Positions 59,066 to 64,000 of a stretch of DNA of 64,000 nucleotides are shown here, piece by piece (position 1 is the first letter of the stretch; each line of letters starts with the position of its first letter). Where the stretch lies: positions 62,001 to 126,000 of the forward strand of contig JANYCT010000040.1 in the NCBI GenBank assembly GCA_025360105.1. The letters run 5' to 3'. The position numbers and the translations under genes were made by a program. The DNA is from Actinomycetes bacterium. GTDB taxonomy: Bacteria > Actinomycetota > Acidimicrobiia > Acidimicrobiales > Ilumatobacteraceae. The notes beneath the pieces are model-generated. The model saw nothing but the letters and a program-made list of their open reading frames with translations. It searched no databases and was not told the DNA's origin.

Positions 59066-60807
59066 GTGCTACCAGCATGCGCACCAACATGTGCGGCGAA
59101 CTTCGCACCGAACACATCGGCCAGACCGTCAGCGTGTGTGGCTGGGTTGCCAGTCGCCGCGAGCATGGCACGCAGTTGGCCTTCGTGGATCTGCGTGATC
59201 ACACTGGCGTGGTGCAGTGTGTGGTCGACAACGATGTCGATGTACGCAGCGAGTTCGTCCTGCGCATCACTGGTGTGGTGCGCGCTCGACTGCAGGGCAC
59301 CGTGAACACGAACCTTCCAACCGGCGAAATCGAGCTGGGAGAGTGTCAGGTCGAGGTGCTCCGCACAGCCGAACCGCCGCCCTTCCCCATCGATTCGCGC
59401 GCTGACAAGGTCGAGGAAACCACTCGTTTGCAGTTTCGCTATCTCGACATCCGCCGCGAGCGCATGCAGCGCAACCTGCGCGTGCGTGCCAGGGTGAACT
59501 CGGCGCTACGCGGCGCGATGGAAGCACAGAGTTTTGTCGAGGTCGAGACGCCAATGCTCGTGCCGTCCACACCCGAAGGCGCTCGCGAGTTCTTGGTGCC
59601 AAGTCGTAAGGAGCCCGGTTCGTTTTATGCGCTACCGCAGAGCCCGCAGTTGTTCAAGCAGCTCCTGATGGTGGCCGGCATCGACCGCTACTACCAGATC
59701 GCCCGATGCCTGCGAGACGAGGATTTGCGCGCCGACCGGCAGTACGAGTTCATGCAACTCGATGCGGAGATGAGCTTCGTGAGCCAGGACGACGTGCTCG
59801 CCGCAATCAGTGAGGCAGTGATGAGTGCCGCCGAGGCCGTCACGGGGGAGCGCCCCCCGACCATCGAGCAGATGACATGGATCGACGCGATGAACCGTTT
59901 TGGCGTGGACAAGCCTGATCTTCGCTTCGGTATCGAGTTGATCGAGCTCACCGATGTGTTTGCGTCGACAGAGTTCAAGGCGTTCGCGAGCGCGCCCACG
60001 ATCAAGGGCATCAACGTGGCCGGTAAGGCCGACGAGCTCGGCCGAAACAAACTCGATGCGCTGACCGACCGCGCCAAACAGATGGGCGCCAAGGGCCTCG
60101 TGTGGCTCAAGGTCGCAGAAGATGGGTCGTTGGAGTCGCCCGTTGCAAAGTTCCTCAGCGCCGACGAGCAGGCCGAGGTGAGCCGCCGCCTCGACGCCCA
60201 GCCGGGTGACCTCATTCTCATCGTGGCCGACGAATGGGCCACCACCTGCGAGGTGCTCGGCCAGCTGCGCAACGATCTCGGCCGGCCGCCTGTGTGGCAG
60301 GGCCCGTATCGCTATGTCTGGATCACCGAGTTCCCCCTGTTCGTGGGAATCGACAAGGTCACCGGTTCGCCCAAGCCGGGACACCATCCCTTCTGCCAAC
60401 CCCATCCCGACGATCTCGACAAGCTCGATGCAGACCCGATGTCGGTTCGAGCGATGGCCTACGACCTCGTCCTCAATGGCTGGGAACTGGGCTCCGGCTC
60501 CATTCGCATCCACGAGAGCGATCTGCAGAGACGCGTGTTTGCCGCGTTGGGTATCAGCGACGAGGACGCCGAAAAGAAGTTCGGCTTTTTCCTGCGTCCG
60601 TTCGAGTATGGCGCACCGCCCCACGGTGGGTTTGGTATGGGTATCGACCGATTGGTGGCCGTACTTGCTGGCGAAGAGAACATTCGCGAAGTGATCGCCT
60701 TTCCGAAGACGCAGAGCGGTTCGGACCCGATGACGAATTCGCCAACGCCGGCCGACCCGAAGCAGCTCGTCGAACTCGGCATTCGCACGCTGCCGCCCAA
60801 AGTCTGA
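59062..60807 (+). CDS. aspS: Aspartyl-tRNA synthetase
   Basis: A 581-residue bacterial-type class IIb synthetase. An N-terminal OB anticodon-binding domain (VSVCGWVASRREHG) is followed by motif 1 (FVEVETPMLVPSTPEGAREF), motif 2 (YQIARCLRDEDLRADRQYEF), the GAD insertion and motif 3 (GFGMGIDRLVAVL). Whether it also charges Asn-tRNA cannot be told here. It is coupled to hisS. Confidence 0.97.
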   Translation: MSATSMRTNMCGELRTEHIGQTVSVCGWVASRREHGTQLAFVDLRDHTGVVQCVVDNDVDVRSEFVLRITGVVRARLQGTVNTNLPTGEIELGECQVEVLRTAEPPPFPIDSRADKVEETTRLQFRYLDIRRERMQRNLRVRARVNSALRGAMEAQSFVEVETPMLVPSTPEGAREFLVPSRKEPGSFYALPQSPQLFKQLLMVAGIDRYYQIARCLRDEDLRADRQYEFMQLDAEMSFVSQDDVLAAISEAVMSAAEAVTGERPPTIEQMTWIDAMNRFGVDKPDLRFGIELIELTDVFASTEFKAFASAPTIKGINVAGKADELGRNKLDALTDRAKQMGAKGLVWLKVAEDGSLESPVAKFLSADEQAEVSRRLDAQPGDLILIVADEWATTCEVLGQLRNDLGRPPVWQGPYRYVWITEFPLFVGIDKVTGSPKPGHHPFCQPHPDDLDKLDADPMSVRAMAYDLVLNGWELGSGSIRIHESDLQRRVFAALGISDEDAEKKFGFFLRPFEYGAPPHGGFGMGIDRLVAVLAGEENIREVIAFPKTQSGSDPMTNSPTPADPKQLVELGIRTLPPKV

Positions 60808-60846
60808 TCGAGCGTCGCAACGGCAAGCCAGTATCGTCTCAGGTCT

Positions 60847-61284
60847 ATGGCCAATCCGAACTTTCGTGCCGGTGTTGTCATGATCGTGCGAGGTCTCGAC
60901 GATCGGCTGTTGGCCTTCGAGCGCGGCGATGTGCCCGGGCAGTGGCAGTTCGCGCAAGGTGGACTCGAGACGCACGAGACACCGCTCGACGCGGCGTGGC
61001 GAGAACTCCACGAGGAGGCAGGGCTGGGGCCCGATGACGTGCACGCGGTTGCCGAATATCCGGACTGGGTGGTCTATGAATACCCCGACGATCTGAAGAC
61101 CGCTAAGGGACGTCTCGGGCAGGCACATCGTTGGTTCCTGTTCGATGCCCACAGCGCCGACATCACCCCCACGGTCGACAATCGAGAGTTCGTGGCATGG
61201 CAGTGGGTGACCCGCGAGTGGCTGATCGAGAACGTCGTTGCGTTCCGCCGACCGGGCTACGAGTTGGTGCTGAGCTCGCTGTGA
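60847..61284 (+). CDS. Nudix hydrolase, RppH-like
   Basis: A 145-residue Nudix protein. The Nudix box spans residues about 38-60 with the REL-EE core (AWRELHEEAGL). WQFAQGGLETHE before it, and GQAHRWFLFDAHSAD after it, resemble RNA pyrophosphohydrolase RppH, which removes pyrophosphate from mRNA 5' ends. Other substrates are possible. TATCGT (60832-60837) lies nine bases before the ATG. Its stop overlaps the rarA start. Confidence 0.88.
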   Translation: MANPNFRAGVVMIVRGLDDRLLAFERGDVPGQWQFAQGGLETHETPLDAAWRELHEEAGLGPDDVHAVAEYPDWVVYEYPDDLKTAKGRLGQAHRWFLFDAHSADITPTVDNREFVAWQWVTREWLIENVVAFRRPGYELVLSSL

Positions 61285-62609
61285 GCAACGACCTGTTCAG
61301 CTCGGTCGCGGCCGACCGCCTGCGCCAGCAAGCCCCATTGGCCGCGCGGCTTCGGCCGCAGACCCTCGACGAAGTGGTCGGACAGAAGCATCTCGTCGGC
61401 CCGGGGCGTCCGCTGCGCAGGCTGGTCGAGCAGGATCGACTCAGCTCAGCGATCTTTTGGGGTCCACCGGGCACCGGCAAGACCACCCTTGCTCTCGCGG
61501 TGGCCGGAACCACCCAACGCGCCTTCGAGCAACTGTCAGCGGTGACAGCCGGCGTCAAGGACGTGCGTGAGGTCATCGAGCGCGCTCGTCAACGTCTTGG
61601 CGAGCACGGGCGCGGAACGATCCTGTTTCTCGACGAGATCCACCGGTTCTCCAAGGCTCAACAAGACGCCCTGCTTGCTGCTGTCGAAGACGGCACGCTC
61701 ACGCTGATCGGAGCCACCACCGAGAACCCCTTCTTCGAAGTGAATGCGCCCCTGCGTAGCCGGAGCACGCTGTTTCGTCTGGAGCCACTTGACCGCGAGG
61801 CGATCGTGTTGCTCATCGGGCGGGGTCTCGTGTCCGAATCTGCCCGAGCCGACGCCGACGCAATCGCACTGCTTGCCGACCGATCTGGAGGCGACGGACG
61901 CCAGGTGCTCACCGCGCTCGAGGTCGCGTGTGCGCTCGCATTTCCAGGCACCATCACGGTGCAACACGTGGAGTCAGCGCTCGGCACCAGTGCGCTGCGT
62001 TATGGCCGCGATGATCACTACGACGTGATCAGCGCCTTCATCAAGAGTATTCGTGGCAGCGACGCCGATGCTGGGCTGTACTGGTTGGCGCGCATGCTCG
62101 AAGCGGGTGAGGATGCCCGCTTCATCGTTCGCCGTCTCATCGTGCTCGCCAGCGAGGACATCGGCATGGCCGACCCGATGTCGCTGCTTGTCGCGGTTGC
62201 CGCAGCGCAGGCCGTTGAGCACGTCGGCCTACCCGAGGCGCAGCTGAACCTTGCCCAAGCCGTGGTGCACCTCGCGACGGCGCCGAAGAGCAACCGGTCG
62301 GCGCTCGGCGTCTGGAATGCCCGAAGCATGGTGCGCGATGGTGCAGTCGGCGAGGTACCTGCGCATCTTCGCGATGCCCATTACCAGGGCGCTGCATCGC
62401 TGGGCCATGGCACCGGCTACGTGTACCCTCATGATGATCCCCGTGGTTGGGTGCCTCAGCAGTACCGGCCCGACGAAATGGTCGGCGTCACGCTCTACGA
62501 GCCCACAACACATGGTTTCGAGCAGGAAGTGACCACCCGCATGGAACGACATCTGAGTCATCCGATCAATGCCACTGACGCGATCCCCCAGACCGAGGAT
62601 GCACCATGA
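61281..62609 (+). CDS. rarA: Replication-associated recombination protein A (RarA/MgsA)
   Basis: A 442-residue AAA+ ATPase. LRPQTLDEVVGQKHLVGPG is the conserved N-terminus, Walker A is WGPPGTGKTTLA, Walker B LFLDEIHRF, and sensor 1 IGATTENPFFEVN. The C-terminal part (DDHYDVISAFIKSIRGSD) is typical of RarA. It acts at stalled replication forks. A GTG start overlaps the Nudix stop. The gene order aspS-(Nudix)-rarA followed by two small genes is common in actinobacteria. Confidence 0.95.
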   Translation: MSNDLFSSVAADRLRQQAPLAARLRPQTLDEVVGQKHLVGPGRPLRRLVEQDRLSSAIFWGPPGTGKTTLALAVAGTTQRAFEQLSAVTAGVKDVREVIERARQRLGEHGRGTILFLDEIHRFSKAQQDALLAAVEDGTLTLIGATTENPFFEVNAPLRSRSTLFRLEPLDREAIVLLIGRGLVSESARADADAIALLADRSGGDGRQVLTALEVACALAFPGTITVQHVESALGTSALRYGRDDHYDVISAFIKSIRGSDADAGLYWLARMLEAGEDARFIVRRLIVLASEDIGMADPMSLLVAVAAAQAVEHVGLPEAQLNLAQAVVHLATAPKSNRSALGVWNARSMVRDGAVGEVPAHLRDAHYQGAASLGHGTGYVYPHDDPRGWVPQQYRPDEMVGVTLYEPTTHGFEQEVTTRMERHLSHPINATDAIPQTEDAP

Positions 62610-63043
62610 CCGCTGGTGAACTGGCCATCCTCCTCGCCACCGTGTTGTGCTCCCTTGGTTTCGCGGCGTTGATCGTGGTACTGATGCGAGTGCTCGACAC
62701 TCTCAAATCGTTGCGTGGAGAGGTTGAGTCATTGCGGAGCGAGACTCGTCCGCTGCTCGCCGAGTTACAACTCTCGACCGACGAAGCCCGCATCACCATG
62801 GCGGCGGCACGCAACGATCTCGATCGTTTCGACAAGGTTCTCGGCTCTGCGGAGGCGATCAGTGATGCCGTGTCCGGCAGCGGACGCGTTGCACGAGCGG
62901 CGCTGTCGGTTCCAGTGATCAAGGCAGCCGGCATCGCCACGGGCACCGGACGGGCCTGGCGACGACTGCGGCGTAAGGACGCCAAGGCGCTGGCCAAGGG
63001 CGAGCGTCGTATCACGCGGATCAGCCAGGGGCGGCAATCATGA
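62606..63043 (+). CDS. Small membrane protein, DUF948-like
   Basis: A 145-residue protein with an N-terminal membrane helix (LAILLATVLCSLGFAALIVVL), a heptad-rich coiled segment (LDTLKSLRGEVESLRSETRP) and a basic C-terminus. It fits the DUF948 small-protein type that follows rarA in actinobacterial genomes. Function unknown. It overlaps rarA upstream and the next gene downstream by four bases each. Confidence 0.75.
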   Translation: MTAGELAILLATVLCSLGFAALIVVLMRVLDTLKSLRGEVESLRSETRPLLAELQLSTDEARITMAAARNDLDRFDKVLGSAEAISDAVSGSGRVARAALSVPVIKAAGIATGTGRAWRRLRRKDAKALAKGERRITRISQGRQS

Positions 63044-63429
63044 TGAAGCGATTGACCTGGTTCATGGGCGGTGCCGTTGCTGGTGTGGCGGGCGTGGGCT
63101 TCGCCAAGAAGAAGATGAAAGAGACCGCATCGTTGATGGCGCCGACGCATATCGCTCGTTCCGCGATGGTTCGCTTGCGTGGCCGTGGCCACGATGTCTC
63201 CGAAGCCATCAGCGAAGGTCGTCGCGCGATGCACGACAAAGAAGCCGAGCTGCGCGCTCGTCGCGATGGCACGGCGGCGTCACTCGCCGATGAACTCGAA
63301 CCCGATGATCAGGTGCTCGTTGATGGTCAGCCGGTGGAACCAGGCCAGGTCATCGTGCTCCGGCAGGTGCGCACGAACGACCATTCCGGTCCGCGGCGCA
63401 GCAGTCGTCGCACACGCCGCAACGCATGA
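63040..63429 (+). CDS. Small basic protein with N-terminal hydrophobic segment (DUF6167-like by position)
   Basis: A 129-residue protein starting MMKRLTWFMGGAVAGVAGVG, a glycine-rich hydrophobic segment, followed by charged and helical text (EAISEGRRAMHDKEAELRAR) and a very basic tail. The layout matches the DUF6167-type gene after DUF948 genes in actinobacteria, but I cannot confirm the family. It overlaps the flavoprotein gene start by four bases. Confidence 0.65.
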   Translation: MMKRLTWFMGGAVAGVAGVGFAKKKMKETASLMAPTHIARSAMVRLRGRGHDVSEAISEGRRAMHDKEAELRARRDGTAASLADELEPDDQVLVDGQPVEPGQVIVLRQVRTNDHSGPRRSSRRTRRNA

Positions 63430-64000
63430 GCTGCTTGATCGACGACCTCGGTGTGGCGGTGTCGCCGGACCGGGTTCGTGCCGGGCACGCCGAGTTGAGT
63501 CTGTATCGACGCGATGCGTCGAACTTCGATGGCAGTGCGTCGGTGGTGTGCTTTCCGATGACGACCGCAGAGGTGCAAGCCGTGGTGCGCGTGTGCGTTG
63601 CTCATGCAACGCCATACGTTGCGCGAGGTTCCGGCACCGGACTCGCTGGTGGGGCGACCCCGCTCGATGGAGCCGTCGTGGTATCGCTTGCGAAAATGGA
63701 TCGGATCATCTCCATCGACGCACAGGCACGCCAAGCCTGGGTCGAGCCAGGGGTATTGAACCTCGACCTCAGCAAAGCAGTGGCCCATCTCGGCCTGCAC
63801 TTCGCCCCTGACCCGAGTAGCCAGCAGAGTTGCACGATCGGTGGCAACGTCGCCAATAACTCGGGCGGACCACATTGCCTCGCCGACGGTGTAACGGCCG
63901 CACACATCGTCGCGCTCGAGGTGGTGCTCCCCGAAGGGGACATCGTCATCATCGGCGGCGAGGATCCGGACCCGGACGGTCTCGATCTCCGCGGTGCCTT
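63426..64000 (+). CDS. FAD-linked oxidase, GlcD-like (partial, runs off the window)
   Basis: The first 191 residues of an FAD_binding_4 (PCMH-type) flavoprotein. Motifs are VARGSGTGLAGGATPLDGAV near residue 65 and FAPDPSSQQSCTIGGNVANN near residue 130, the GlcD/D-lactate dehydrogenase pattern. The frame is open from the ATG at 63426 to the end of the window, with no stop. It oxidises a 2-hydroxy acid, probably glycolate or D-lactate. It is coupled to the preceding small gene (ATGA). The C-terminal FAD-oxidase domain lies beyond the window. Confidence 0.88.
   Translation, partial: MSCLIDDLGVAVSPDRVRAGHAELSLYRRDASNFDGSASVVCFPMTTAEVQAVVRVCVAHATPYVARGSGTGLAGGATPLDGAVVVSLAKMDRIISIDAQARQAWVEPGVLNLDLSKAVAHLGLHFAPDPSSQQSCTIGGNVANNSGGPHCLADGVTAAHIVALEVVLPEGDIVIIGGEDPDPDGLDLRGA

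Overview
The window is GC-rich and densely coded. Its right half carries an actinobacterial gene order: a PimA-type mannosyltransferase, then pdxS-pdxT-yebC-bcp-ruvC-ruvA-ruvB, queA-tgt, yajC-secD-secF-apt-relA and hisS-aspS-Nudix-rarA. Together with several LLM-class flavin oxidoreductases, acyl-CoA enzymes and a DUF3048 lipoprotein, this points to an actinomycete. Class Acidimicrobiia (Ilumatobacter-like) is my inference; no rRNA or marker comparison was possible. About 22 transcription units have a TANNNT hexamer 5-9 bases upstream of the start codon. This is the signature of leaderless transcripts, and I used it to choose several starts.

Bases 1-13,700 form a nitrogen-compound catabolic region. 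It starts with a molybdenum hydroxylase of the xanthine dehydrogenase family (three subunits, the first truncated by the window edge) and a phosphoribosyltransferase. An FAD oxidoreductase lies on the other strand. A creatininase-family enzyme paired with an M20 carbamoylase/allantoate-amidohydrolase-type enzyme follows. The minus strand then carries a THI5/NMT1-like ABC transporter with an SDR, and a cytosine-deaminase-like amidohydrolase with a luciferase-like monooxygenase. Bases 13,700-22,500 hold a gamma-glutamyltransferase, a MazEF-type toxin-antitoxin pair, a glycerophosphodiesterase, an aldehyde dehydrogenase, an acyl-CoA synthetase, a SirB1-type protein, a flavin reductase-like protein and an acyl-CoA dehydrogenase. 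Bases 22,500-30,600 hold a CopD-like membrane protein, ispH, a PDZ/radical-SAM DUF512 gene coupled to der, a small zinc-ribbon membrane protein and the ATP-grasp/alpha-E/transglutaminase operon. The ATP-grasp protein ends in a 17-glutamine tract.

A tRNA-Pro(GGG) gene with its terminator is followed, at 31,006-35,754, by the most unusual locus: three overlapping genes resembling minor-pilin genes of the pilV-pilW-pilX type. The middle gene encodes a 943-residue protein. It combines a prepilin N-terminus, a von Willebrand A domain with a MIDAS motif, ten copies of a six-residue repeat, a 31-residue repeat array and a C-terminal prealbumin/SpaA-like segment. The repeats appear to sit inside the vWA domain. 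No pilus assembly ATPase or prepilin peptidase is in the window.

Bases 35,780-39,570 hold two ACMSD-type amidohydrolases, a SRAP (HMCES/YedK) protein and an LLM oxidoreductase. The rest is the conserved housekeeping block: LemA, HtpX, vitamin B6 synthesis, Holliday-junction processing, tRNA queuosine synthesis, Sec translocation accessory proteins, stringent response, two aminoacyl-tRNA synthetases and RarA. The window closes with two small membrane-associated proteins and the 5' part of a GlcD-type FAD oxidase.
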